Assembly: GCA_021815055.1 (NCBI GenBank)
Contig: JAKAHJ010000004.1
Span: 1 to 37,030, forward strand
Direction: 5' to 3'
Source of the DNA: Pseudomonadota bacterium
GTDB taxonomy: Bacteria; Pseudomonadota; Alphaproteobacteria; Rhizobiales; Xanthobacteraceae
Length of the DNA: 37,030 nucleotides
This document shows positions 19,733 through 29,203 of this stretch, in pieces (the stretch's first letter is position 1; the number at the start of each line of letters is the position of its first letter). The translations under genes and the position numbers were made by a program. The notes beneath the pieces are model-generated. The model did no database searches, was not told the DNA's origin, and saw only the letters and a program-made list of their open reading frames with translations.

Positions 19733-20218
19733 TCACTCCATCTCCCCATAAGGCCCTTCCGGATCGGCGAGGCTGGACAGCCGGCGCGCGGCGGCGCGCG
19801 CGAACAGCAGCATCATGGCCTTGCGGGTGGCTGCCGGCAGCCTGTGCTCGGGCGCCTCGCATTTGAGTTCGGCGCCATAAGCATCGGCCACGATCAACCC
19901 GGCGTCGGGCGGAAAGATCTCGCACGGCACGTCGAGCGAGGTCGCGAAGAACAGCCGGTCGCAGTGCGCCCGGTATTCGTGCCATTTCTGGTCGGCGCGG
20001 AAATCGGCGATCGAGGACTTGATCTCGACGATCCAGATCGTGCCAGTCGCATCGAGCGCGACCAGATCGGCGCGGCGGCCGGAGGGGAGCGGCAGTTCGC
20101 TCACCACGTAAAGCCCGTGCGCATGCAGAAGCCGCGCGGTGCCGCGCGCGACCGCCAGCGCAGTCTCCGACTGGCGGCCGTCGACCGGCAGTTCCAAACG
20201 TTTTGCGGCAAGGTTCAT
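19733..20218 (-). CDS. MmcB family DNA repair protein
   Basis: 161 aa; GRRADLVALDATGTIWIVEIKSSIADFRADQKWHEYRAHCDRLFFAT, a nuclease-like D-x(n)-E-x-K core. Confidence 0.85.
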   Translation of the reverse strand: MNLAAKRLELPVDGRQSETALAVARGTARLLHAHGLYVVSELPLPSGRRADLVALDATGTIWIVEIKSSIADFRADQKWHEYRAHCDRLFFATSLDVPCEIFPPDAGLIVADAYGAELKCEAPEHRLPAATRKAMMLLFARAAARRLSSLADPEGPYGEME

Positions 20219-20240
20219 GTCCGCACCCTCGCAGCCGATC

Positions 20241-21344
20241 TTAGCGGCTTTGCGACCGCTCGGGGAAGGCCGCGGCCAGTTGCGCGCGGCTTGCCCCGAT
20301 AATACCGCGCTCGGTGATCAGCCCGGTGACCAGCCGGGCCGGGGTCACGTCGAAGGCGTAGTTCGCCACCGGCGAGCCGTCCGGCACCACCTGCACGGTT
20401 TCGATGCGGCCGTCCTTGGTTTTGCCGGTCATGGTCGCGACTTCTTCCGTGCCGCGCTGTTCGATCGGGATTTCGGTAATTCCGTCGCTGACGCTGAAGT
20501 CGATCGTCGGCGAGGGCAGCGCGACATAGAACGGCACGTTGTTGTCGCGCGCCGCCAGCGCTTTCAGGTAGGTGCCGATCTTGTTGCAGACGTCGCCTTG
20601 CGCGGTGACGCGGTCGGTGCCGACGATCGCGAGATCGACCAGCCCATGCTGCATCAGGTGGCCGCCGGTGTTGTCGGGGATCACGGTGTGCGGCACGCCG
20701 TGCTTGTTGAGCTCCCAGGCGGTGAGCGAGGCGCCCTGATTGCGCGGCCGCGTTTCGTCGGCGAACACGTGCACGCCCACGCCCTTGTCGTGCGCCATGT
20801 AGATCGGCGCGGTCGCCGTGCCCCAGTCGACGGTCGCCAGCCAGCCGGCATTGCAATGCGTGAGCACGTTGACGCGCTCGCCGTTCTTTTTGTGTGCGGC
20901 GATTTCTTCGATGAGCTTCAGGCCATGCCGCCCGATCGCCCGGTTGATGGCGACATCTTCCTCGGCGATCTCGCCGGCGCGGGCGAGCGCGGCTTGCGCG
21001 CGTTCCGCACGCGGACGGTTGCGCACGGCCGCCATCAGTTCGTCGAGCGCCCATTTCAGATTGATCGCGGTCGGCCGGGTCGCGAGCAGCGTCGCATAGG
21101 CGCGATCGAGATGGTCGTCCGAGGCGTCGGCCTTGAGCGCCAGCCATAGGCCGTAGGCCGCCGCCGCGCCGATCAGCGGCGCCCCGCGCACCTGCATCGA
21201 TTGGATCGCATGTGCGGCGTCGGCGAGCGTCGCGAGCCGCGTCGTGACGAAGCGGTGCGGCAGTTGCGTCTGGTCGATGATGCCGATCGAACGGCCGTCC
21301 TCATCCAGCCAGATCGTGCGTGTCGGCTTGCCGTCGATTTTCAT
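20241..21344 (-). CDS. mtnA: S-methyl-5-thioribose-1-phosphate isomerase
   Basis: [14 protein letters not shown]-type motif ([16 protein letters not shown]), [58 protein letters not shown] at 21344. Confidence 0.93.
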   Translation of the reverse strand: MKIDGKPTRTIWLDEDGRSIGIIDQTQLPHRFVTTRLATLADAAHAIQSMQVRGAPLIGAAAAYGLWLALKADASDDHLDRAYATLLATRPTAINLKWALDELMAAVRNRPRAERAQAALARAGEIAEEDVAINRAIGRHGLKLIEEIAAHKKNGERVNVLTHCNAGWLATVDWGTATAPIYMAHDKGVGVHVFADETRPRNQGASLTAWELNKHGVPHTVIPDNTGGHLMQHGLVDLAIVGTDRVTAQGDVCNKIGTYLKALAARDNNVPFYVALPSPTIDFSVSDGITEIPIEQRGTEEVATMTGKTKDGRIETVQVVPDGSPVANYAFDVTPARLVTGLITERGIIGASRAQLAAAFPERSQSR

Positions 21345-21455
21345 GGGTGTTGTGTAGCGTTTTTTCTCTCCGTTGTCGTCCCTGCGCAGACGGGGTGACG
21401 GCCTTGCTTGCGGCGTCTCCTTGCCCCAAAGTCGCGGCCCCGCCACGGAGCCCTC

Positions 21456-22307
21456 ATGTCCGCCATCAATTACGAAGTCGAATACGACAACCGCGCCCGC
21501 GTGCCCGAGCACCCGGAAATTTTCGCCCGCTGGGACCGTGAAGCGGCGGCTTATCGCGCTGTTGCGCGCAATGCTGAACTCGGCCTGAAATACGGCCCGT
21601 CGCCGCGCCAGACCATCGACCTGTTTCCGGCAGACGGCGACAATGGCCAAGCGCCACTCGCGCTGTTCATCCATGGCGGCTGGTGGCGCTCGCTCGAGCC
21701 GGCGAAGTTCAGCCAGATCGCGGCGGGCGCCAACGCACGGGGCGTAACAGTGGCTATTGCCGGCTACGATCTCTGCCCGAGCATCTCGATCGCCACCATC
21801 GTCGAACAAATGCGCGCGGCCTGCCTTTATTTGTGGCGCAAGCGCCAGCAGCGCGTGTTCGTCTACGGCCATTCCGCCGGCGGTCATCTCGCCGCTTGCA
21901 TGGCGGCGACCGATTGGAAGGCGCTCGCCGCTGACGTGCCGGCCGATCTGGTGCCGGCGGCTTACGCCGTCTCCGGCGTGTTCGATCTGGCGCCGCTCAC
22001 GCATATTTCGGTCAACCAGGACCTCAAGCTCGACGACAGAGCCGCCTACGACCTGTCGCCGCTCTATTGGAAAGTGCCGGCCGGCCGCAGCCTCGATGCC
22101 GTCGTCGGCGCGATCGAATCGAGCGAATTCCTGCGCCAAAGCCTGATGATGTCGGAGACCTGGCGGCGCGCCGGAGCGGCGACCCGCTACGAAGCGATTC
22201 CGAACGCCAACCATTTTACCGTGTTCGATCCCTTGCGCGATCCCGACAGCGCGATGACCGCGCGCGTGGCGGAACTGGCGAAACAGGTCGCGGAGATACC
22301 GCTCTGA
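21456..22307 (+). CDS. Alpha/beta hydrolase (esterase / kynurenine formamidase-like)
   Basis: [17 protein letters not shown] oxyanion motif, [14 protein letters not shown] nucleophile elbow, [11 protein letters not shown] terminal His. Confidence 0.9.
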   Translation: MSAINYEVEYDNRARVPEHPEIFARWDREAAAYRAVARNAELGLKYGPSPRQTIDLFPADGDNGQAPLALFIHGGWWRSLEPAKFSQIAAGANARGVTVAIAGYDLCPSISIATIVEQMRAACLYLWRKRQQRVFVYGHSAGGHLAACMAATDWKALAADVPADLVPAAYAVSGVFDLAPLTHISVNQDLKLDDRAAYDLSPLYWKVPAGRSLDAVVGAIESSEFLRQSLMMSETWRRAGAATRYEAIPNANHFTVFDPLRDPDSAMTARVAELAKQVAEIPL

Positions 22308-22310
22308 AAT

Positions 22311-22349
22311 CGTCGTGCCGGGCGAGCGAGCGTGAGACCCGGTACGACG
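22311..22349. terminator. Possible bidirectional terminator hairpin between convergent genes
   Basis: cgtcgtgccggg (22311-22322) / cccggtacgacg (22338-22349), 12-bp arms with one G.T; lies between two convergent stop codons. Confidence 0.45.
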
Positions 22350-22357
22350 GTTCGTTA

Positions 22358-23575
<1,218 letters not shown>

Positions 23576-23649
23576 CGGAACCTCCATGACGGACTTCTGG
23601 CCGCTCATTATAGCCGCCCGCGGGCGGCGGCAAGGGCGGCTCTTCTGAT

Positions 23650-23786
23650 CCCTCCCCCGCTTGCGGGGGAGGGTGCCCGTCGAAGCCCGAAGGGCGAAGG
23701 CGGGCGGGTGGGGGCAGCCTAGTTTTGCAATTAAACCCCACCCGGCTCGCGCTTCGCGCTCGCCACCCTCCCCTTGCAGGGGAGGG
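23650..23786. repeat. Intergenic palindromic repeat pair
   Basis: ccctcccccgcttgcgggggaggg (23650-23673) and ccctcccc-ttgca-ggggaggg (23766-23786). Confidence 0.8.
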
Positions 23787-23859
23787 ATAAGCGAGGTCGC
23801 GGCCGCCCCATCGTGACTCACCGATTCAATTGTCAAATAGCCAACGCGGCGCACGGCAG

Positions 23860-24326
23860 GCTTGCCCGTTTCGCGCCAAGGAGCGCGCTAAGGAGCGCGC
23901 CAAGGCAAGCATCATCGCCCGTGTTCTTTGCGGCGCCGGGTACGCCGTCGTCCACCCGCCTTCGCCCTTCGGGCTTCGGCGCGGCAAGTCAACGCCCCCT
24001 CGAGGGGAGCGGAGCGCCGGGAAACGCGGAGCGCTTGCGATTGCGCTCCGTGGGCGGCTTGGCGAGAGCCGCCCGAGACGCGCTTTAAGAGGCGCGTCGC
24101 TCTCGCTTTTCAGCGAAAGCGCGCCTCCCGGCGCTCCACTGCGGCGTTTTTTCGGCGTCCGGGCCGCGCTTCCGAAGGAGCCTTAAAGGCTCGCATCGTC
24201 AGCCAGCTCCTGGCGGGGGGTCCTATTGCCCCCGGGCGGAGCCCCGGCGCCGCCCGAGCGCGTGAGGTGCGTTTCCTCACGCCCGCGGGCGCCACGTCGC
24301 CGATGCCGGGTTTACCCGGTATCGGC
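23860..24326. repeat. Hairpin-dense non-coding element(s)
   Basis: Serial perfect hairpins, including outer 11-bp stem 24011-24021/24127-24137 enclosing four smaller hairpins, then 24178-24192, 24233-24256, 24260-24282 and 24299-24326. No recognisable protein in any frame. Confidence 0.7.
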
Positions 24327-24473
24327 CCAGTAAAGGCGGCTCCGCTTCACGACGCCTCATGAAAGCGCCCCTCGGACGAGCCGGACGGAAATAGGAATAT
24401 ATATGATAGGAAAAATGTCAAGACAGAAGCGGAATATTTTCTAAGCCCCGGCCGGCACTGTCCTCCAAAACCA

Positions 24474-24501
24474 AAACCCCGCCGGCAAGCCGGCGGGGTT
24501 T
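24474..24501 (-). terminator. Rho-independent terminator of the HU gene
   Basis: aaaccccgccgg-caag-ccggcggggttt: perfect 12-bp arms with A/T flanks, 33 bp beyond the HU stop. Confidence 0.85.
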
Positions 24502-24534
24502 GCAACGCAACGACTGACGCAGACGAAGAGGCGA

Positions 24535-24849
24535 TCAGATCGCTTCCTTCAGGTCCTTGGCGGCGCGGAACGCGACCTTCTTGGAGGCCTTGATCTTGAT
24601 CGCTTCGCCGGTGGCCGGGTTGCGGCCCATGCGGGCGGCGCGCTTGCGCACCTGCAGGATGCCAAGGCCGGTGATCTTCACCCGCTCGCCCTTCTTCAGG
24701 TGCTTGGTGATCATGCCGACCAGGTTGTCCATCATCTCGACCCCCTGCTTCTTGGTCAGTTCGTGCTGCTCGGAAAGGGCGGCGGCCAATTGCCGGCTCG
24801 TCACCGGCTTCGAAGCCTTCGGCTTGGAGGCGGCGGCTGCTTTTGCCAT
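24535..24849 (-). CDS. HU family DNA-binding protein with Ala/Lys-rich N-terminal extension
   Basis: MAKAAAASKPKASKPVTSRQLAAALSEQHELTKKQG...KITGLGILQVRKRAARMGRNPATGEAIKIKASKKVAFRAAKDLKEAI. Confidence 0.93.
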   Translation of the reverse strand: MAKAAAASKPKASKPVTSRQLAAALSEQHELTKKQGVEMMDNLVGMITKHLKKGERVKITGLGILQVRKRAARMGRNPATGEAIKIKASKKVAFRAAKDLKEAI

Positions 24850-25066
24850 CGAGGTAACTCCTTGTGCGCACCATTGCGCGAATGCCAAGCACTAAGAGAT
24901 TCGCGCGGCCATGCAAGCTTTTCGGCGCGTGGCAATTGGGCTTAACCACAGAAACAAGTGAAAAAGGCCCATCCGACGGGCATTTTTCGCGCCGTTACCC
25001 CGCCCCTTCGCGCGCGCCGGTATCCGCCGCGCGGCGCGGCAAGCGAAAATCGCCTGCGGCATAAGC

Positions 25067-26299
25067 CTATCCGCGCAGCCGGGCGAGCGAGGCGTCGCCG
25101 GTAAAGACGCTCTCGAAATGCGCCAGCGTGCCCTTCGAGCGCTGCCGGGCCGTGTCGTTGCGCGGCGGTTGCCAGGACGTGCCGGGCAGGTGCTGGGTTG
25201 CCTGGTACCACTCGGCCGGGCTCGCACCGATCGCGCGCGCGAAATCGCCGGCCTGCGGCGACTTGGCGATCAGGCCGAGCCAGAGGATCATGAAGTCCTG
25301 CGCCGACTGCTTCGGGGTCCGCGTTGCCGCGATATGGGCGGCTGTCGCGCGCGCCACACGCTCGCGCAAGGGCGGAGACACGAGCAGCATATCCAAGAGC
25401 GATGCCGCCTCCTCGATCGAGCGTGCAACGAATCCGGTCTCGCCGTCGCGTATGATGGCGCGCTCCGCCGCGTTGTCGAGCACGACCGGGACGAGGCCGA
25501 GCGACATCGCCTCGATGAGCGCATTCTCGGCGGTGCCGTAATGATCGCGCTGCAGCGGATAGAAAAAAATATCGGCTTCGGATAGCGCGCGCGCCGGCTC
25601 CGCGGTCTGTCCGCGAAACACGATGCGCTCGGGATGATGCATGGCGCGGGCGCGCGCCGCTACCTCGCCCGATGGCTCGAGCGCGCCCCAGACCGGCACG
25701 CGAATGTCCGCGCCGGCGAGCCGGTCGATGGCATCGAAAAATCCGGGATGCATTTTCACGAAGTCGACCGTGCCGAGATAGGCGATCGCCGGCTTGGCGC
25801 GGCGCATGCGCAGCGGCAGGCCGGCGGCATCGAACCCGAATCCGCTGTTGACGACGGCGGTGCGCGCACGCGCTTCCTCGGACACGTGCGCCAGCGACGG
25901 GTTGGCGCGCGAGGCGTCGCTGGTGAAGACGAAGCGCATCGCCTGCTCGATCAAGCCGGGCGGGATGAAAGGCTTGCCGAGCCCCGAGACATGCGACCAG
26001 AACACGCTGCGCATCGGCGGGAACGGGCAGCGCGCGAGGCATTCGAACAGGCGCGGGTGATTCCAGTATTCGAATTGCACGATGTCGGCCTTGTGCGCGA
26101 GCCGCATCACGTAATCGAGGCTGTCAGCGACGACCACGCGCGCGCCGCCGCGCATCAGCGCATCGGCATAGCGCCGGTCGCGCGGCGCTTCCAGCAGCGC
26201 GAAGGTTTGTTCGATTTCGGGAGGCAGCGCGCTGCGCAGTGCCGCATGCGCCTTGCCGACGCCGCCGCCGAGATGCGGCGTAATGTGCAGGATGTTCAT
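25067..26299 (-). CDS. Glycosyltransferase (GT4-like)
   Basis: MNILHITPHLGGGVGKAHAAL N-terminus; FRGQTAEPARALSEADIFFYPLQRDHYGTAENALIEAMSLGLVPVV donor-binding region. Confidence 0.88.
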   Translation of the reverse strand: MNILHITPHLGGGVGKAHAALRSALPPEIEQTFALLEAPRDRRYADALMRGGARVVVADSLDYVMRLAHKADIVQFEYWNHPRLFECLARCPFPPMRSVFWSHVSGLGKPFIPPGLIEQAMRFVFTSDASRANPSLAHVSEEARARTAVVNSGFGFDAAGLPLRMRRAKPAIAYLGTVDFVKMHPGFFDAIDRLAGADIRVPVWGALEPSGEVAARARAMHHPERIVFRGQTAEPARALSEADIFFYPLQRDHYGTAENALIEAMSLGLVPVVLDNAAERAIIRDGETGFVARSIEEAASLLDMLLVSPPLRERVARATAAHIAATRTPKQSAQDFMILWLGLIAKSPQAGDFARAIGASPAEWYQATQHLPGTSWQPPRNDTARQRSKGTLAHFESVFTGDASLARLRG

Positions 26300-27444
26300 T
26301 CCGCCGCGATGGCCGTGAAGGTCCGGCTGCTGCCGCCGGGCGGATCGAGATCGGGATCGACCGCGACGGCTTTTTTGAATTTCTCGAGCAGCATCGGGCG
26401 ATGGGCGTCGATATTGTCGGGCAGGCAATGGCTGAGCTGGCCGCAATTGCCGCAGACGCCGTTCTGCCGGCGGCGGCCCTCGAGATGCTGGAGGCGGAGC
26501 GCGTTCATGCGCTCGGACGTCCATATCTCCTTCATCGATTGCTGGCGCACGTCGCCGATTATCAGCTTGCGGCCCCAATCCAGGAAGCAGGACGAGATGA
26601 GGCCGTCCGCATTCACCGAATAGCCGTAGAAGATGTAGGGGCAGGTGTCGGTATCGCCGACGTCCTGCTGATAGATGCCCTGGCTGATGGTGACGCCGGT
26701 GTGTTCGGCGATGTCGAATTCCGGCCAGCAGGGCGCGAAATTTTCGACGAAGATGCGGTCGCAGTGATCGCCGAACGTGTCGAAGAATTTCTGCCGCTCG
26801 GCCTCGGTGATCAGTTCGCCGGGGATTTTCACGGCGACTTCGCAATTGCCCCTGTTGGCATAGAGCCAGCGCACATTCTCGACGAATTTCTCGAAGTCGA
26901 ATTTGAAGCCGGTGAAGCGCAGGTAGGTTTCCTGGCTCATGCCGTCGACCGAGATGTTGATCTTGTCGATGCCGGCTTCGAGCACGGGGCCGAGGCGTTC
27001 GGGCGTAATGAGCGTGCCGTTGGTGGTGGTGTCGATATAATCGATATGACCGGAGCGCTTGGCATAGCCGACCATGTCGGCGAAGCGCTTGTTGAGGAAC
27101 GGCTCGCCGTCCTTGTACAGGCGCAGCACCTTGATCGGCTTGTCGAAGGCGCCGAGGTCGTCGACGATCTTCTGGAACAGCTCGTATTTCATCGCGCCCT
27201 GGAAGCGACCGGTCTCCGCGATCAGGTCGCGGTGGCCGGTCGGGCAGAAGGTGCATTTGAAATTGCAGGAACTCGCCGGGTCGACGAACACGATGAAGGG
27301 CGTCGCCAGCGGGATCACGGTTTCGAGCGGCGTGCGCCCTTCGAGATTGATTCGCGGCTGCAACCGGGCTTTCACGCAGCTTTTCCTTGGGAAGGAGGCG
27401 TCCGTTAAAATACGTAAAGAATTTAAGCGGTATTGGTTAACCAA
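26296..27444 (-). CDS. Radical SAM/SPASM domain protein (copy 1)
   Basis: SSCNFKCTFCPTGHRD (CxxxCxxC), NGTLITPERL, SVDGMSQETY; SPASM-type Cys in CPYIFYGYSVNADGLISSCFLDW and CGNCGQLSHC. Start may be GTG 27375 by alignment with copy 2. Confidence 0.9.
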   Translation of the reverse strand: MVNQYRLNSLRILTDASFPRKSCVKARLQPRINLEGRTPLETVIPLATPFIVFVDPASSCNFKCTFCPTGHRDLIAETGRFQGAMKYELFQKIVDDLGAFDKPIKVLRLYKDGEPFLNKRFADMVGYAKRSGHIDYIDTTTNGTLITPERLGPVLEAGIDKINISVDGMSQETYLRFTGFKFDFEKFVENVRWLYANRGNCEVAVKIPGELITEAERQKFFDTFGDHCDRIFVENFAPCWPEFDIAEHTGVTISQGIYQQDVGDTDTCPYIFYGYSVNADGLISSCFLDWGRKLIIGDVRQQSMKEIWTSERMNALRLQHLEGRRRQNGVCGNCGQLSHCLPDNIDAHRPMLLEKFKKAVAVDPDLDPPGGSSRTFTAIAAE

Positions 27445-27590
27445 GTCTTTGCGGCGAAGGATTCAGGTCCGTCATCGCAAGAGGCCCTGAAAAACCGACG
27501 GCCTGCCTTCGCTCGCTATGAGAGCTTCGGCGAATTTTCAGCCCGCCGAAGCGCAGAGCGCGCCGGCGGGTCAATGTGATCGGATTGACC

Positions 27591-27782
27591 CTAATCCCAC
27601 CCGCCCGGCACGCGGCCGGCCGGATTGGTCACGCGCCCGTCGGCGCGCTTGGCCTTGGCCAGCGCCGGGATCGCCTCGCGCAGCGGAATTGCCGGATTGG
27701 GCCAGTGGATAAGCAGAAGGTCGACATAATCGACGCCGAGCGCAGCGAGGCTCTGGTCGACCGAACGCGCGAAGTCGGCCGA
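27591..27782 (-). pseudogene. Aldo/keto reductase remnant
   Basis: Reverse-strand frame ending at stop 27591-27593 reads SADFARSVDQSLAALGVDYVDLLLIHWPNPAIPLREAIPALAKAKRADGRVTNPAGRVPGGWD*, an internal AKR segment lacking N- and C-terminal regions, with an in-frame stop at 27783-27785. Confidence 0.75.
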
Positions 27783-27831
27783 TCACATGCGATCATTGGT
27801 TACAACGACCATCCGATTCTTTATTGTGTTT

Positions 27832-27849
27832 GTTGTCAAATATGACTAC
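27832..27849. promoter_or_regulatory. Predicted operator palindrome upstream of toxin-antitoxin operon
   Basis: GTTGTCA-AATA-TGACTAC inverted repeat (6/7 matching arms), 13 bp before the toxin ATG at 27863. Confidence 0.45.
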
Positions 27850-27862
27850 ATAGGGAGCGTGG

Positions 27863-28210
27863 ATGACCCGCAACACGCGGAAGATCAATTGGGTAAAGGC
27901 GGCTCTGAAGGATTATTTGGAGCTTCCGAAAGAGGCCCAAGATCGCGCTGCCACGGCACTCACCTATGTCGCCGAGGGTGCCACGCCCGATATAGCAAAG
28001 CCGCTGACTGGTCTTGGAAGCGGCATTTGGGAGTTGGCGATCAAATCGCGAGGCGATGCGTACCGGGTCGTTTACGCACTCCAACTGGGAGAGGATATCT
28101 GGATCGTTCACGCGTTCCAGAAGAAATCCAAGAAGGGTATCGCTACGCCGAAGCACGAAATCGACCTGGTGCGCGAACGCATCAAACGGCTAAGGGAACA
28201 ACTGCGATGA
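27863..28210 (+). CDS. RelE/HigB-like toxin (phage-derived Gp49-like family)
   Basis: 115 aa; GSGIWELAIKSRGDAYRVVYALQLGEDIWIVHAFQKKSKKGIATPKHEIDLVRERIKRL. Confidence 0.9.
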   Translation: MTRNTRKINWVKAALKDYLELPKEAQDRAATALTYVAEGATPDIAKPLTGLGSGIWELAIKSRGDAYRVVYALQLGEDIWIVHAFQKKSKKGIATPKHEIDLVRERIKRLREQLR

Positions 28211-28539
28211 AAGCTCGTAAACTCAGGACCGTCAGAGGCAGCGGTAATGTCTTTCGCGACCTTGGTCGTGAGAATGCCGAGGCCTTGCAGCTCAAGGCGC
28301 TGCTTGCGGTTGAAATTGTCCGGGCGCTCGATGACGGCAACCTCACCGTTCGCACGGCCGAAAATCTGACGGGCATTGCTGCGGCCGACTTTTCGCGCAT
28401 CCGCAACGCCAATCTCGACCGCTTCACAGTTGATCGGCTGATGGCGATCCTCGACCGCTTGGGCCGGGACGTGGACGTTGCAATTACGGTGCGGCAACGC
28501 AAGCGCTCGGCCGATCAACGCGCGCACGTCGTTGCATAA
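28207..28539 (+). CDS. XRE/HigA-like antitoxin
   Basis: MKARKLRTVRGSGNVFRDLGRENAEALQLKALLAVEIVRALDDGNLTVRTAENLTGIAAADFSRIRNANLDRFTVDRLMAILDRLGRDVDVAI; ATGA overlap with the toxin stop. Confidence 0.88.
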   Translation: MKARKLRTVRGSGNVFRDLGRENAEALQLKALLAVEIVRALDDGNLTVRTAENLTGIAAADFSRIRNANLDRFTVDRLMAILDRLGRDVDVAITVRQRKRSADQRAHVVA

Positions 28540-28785
28540 ACGGCGTGAACGTTGCCTTGCGCGCGGTCTATCAGCGGCTCGAAAATTTACTTGTTTCCGG
28601 TGATTACCGGAGATCGCCGGACATTATCTAAGTATTTTATTTTTATAAAAATTCATATTTTACTTGATCTGTTCACGGAGCGATGGCCTCACGGTACCGC
28701 CTTCGAAACGGGCTGGGAAATGATGGGGAAGGCTATCCGGAGCGAATCAACCAAATGAGCGGTGCCGCTAACGTCTTGAGAAATA

Positions 28786-28862
28786 TGGCGCGCCCGAGAC
28801 GATTCGAACGTCCGACCTTTGCCTTCGGAGGGCAACGCTCTATCCAGCTGAGCTACGGGCGC
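28786..28862 (-). tRNA. tRNA-Arg (anticodon CCG), CCA encoded
   Basis: Reverse strand GCGCCCGTAGCTCAGCTGGATAGAGCGTTGCCCTCCGAAGGCAAAGGTCGGACGTTCGAATCGTCTCGGGCGCGCCA: 7-bp acceptor GCGCCCG/CGGGCGC, anticodon loop CTCCGAA, T-arm GTTCGAATC. Confidence 0.95.
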
Positions 28863-29203
28863 CTGACGCCCTAGATAGACGAAACCGCCGGGGGCGGCAA
28901 CGGGCGGCGTGCGGCGGAACGCGTCCGGCGCGTCCGGCAATCTGTGCCCCGGCGCCGACGGCAAAGAGACCGCAAAACAAATCGTGGAGCGGACGCGAAG
29001 CGGCCGCCCGTGCCGGAAAAATTTTCCACGGTCGCAACCGGCCGGCCGTCTATCGGCCGCCGCCGGCCGGGGCGCTCCGGCGCCACCCGTTATGGTTAAC
29101 CCGACCTTAATCATGCCCGGCTAAAGGATACCGTCGGGCCGCGCCATCCCCGCTCTTCATCGGCCCGGCCGGCATTCGCTGGGTTTCATAAACGAGGACG
29201 CCA

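Noticed and set aside
23871-23903. Tandem aaggagcgcgc units as a possible CRISPR or satellite
   Set aside because: Only two to three imperfect 12-bp units with no spacers; no cas genes in the window.
23774-24362. Overlapping ORFs in three plus frames (104-144 aa)
   Set aside because: Stop-poor GC-rich hairpin DNA with low-complexity Arg/Ala/Gly translations; better explained as non-coding structured repeat.
24347-24949. 200-aa minus ORF over the HU gene
   Set aside because: Out-of-frame with HU and crosses its terminator; HU at 24535-24849 is the real gene.
28689-29114. 141-aa minus-strand ORF spanning the tRNA
   Set aside because: Translation reads through tRNA-Arg (the APVAQLDRA-type artefact of tRNA-containing ORFs); not a real protein.
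27591-29203. Intact integrative element or prophage at tRNA-Arg
   Set aside because: No integrase, transposase, structural phage gene or att duplication could be seen; only TA genes and a remnant remain.
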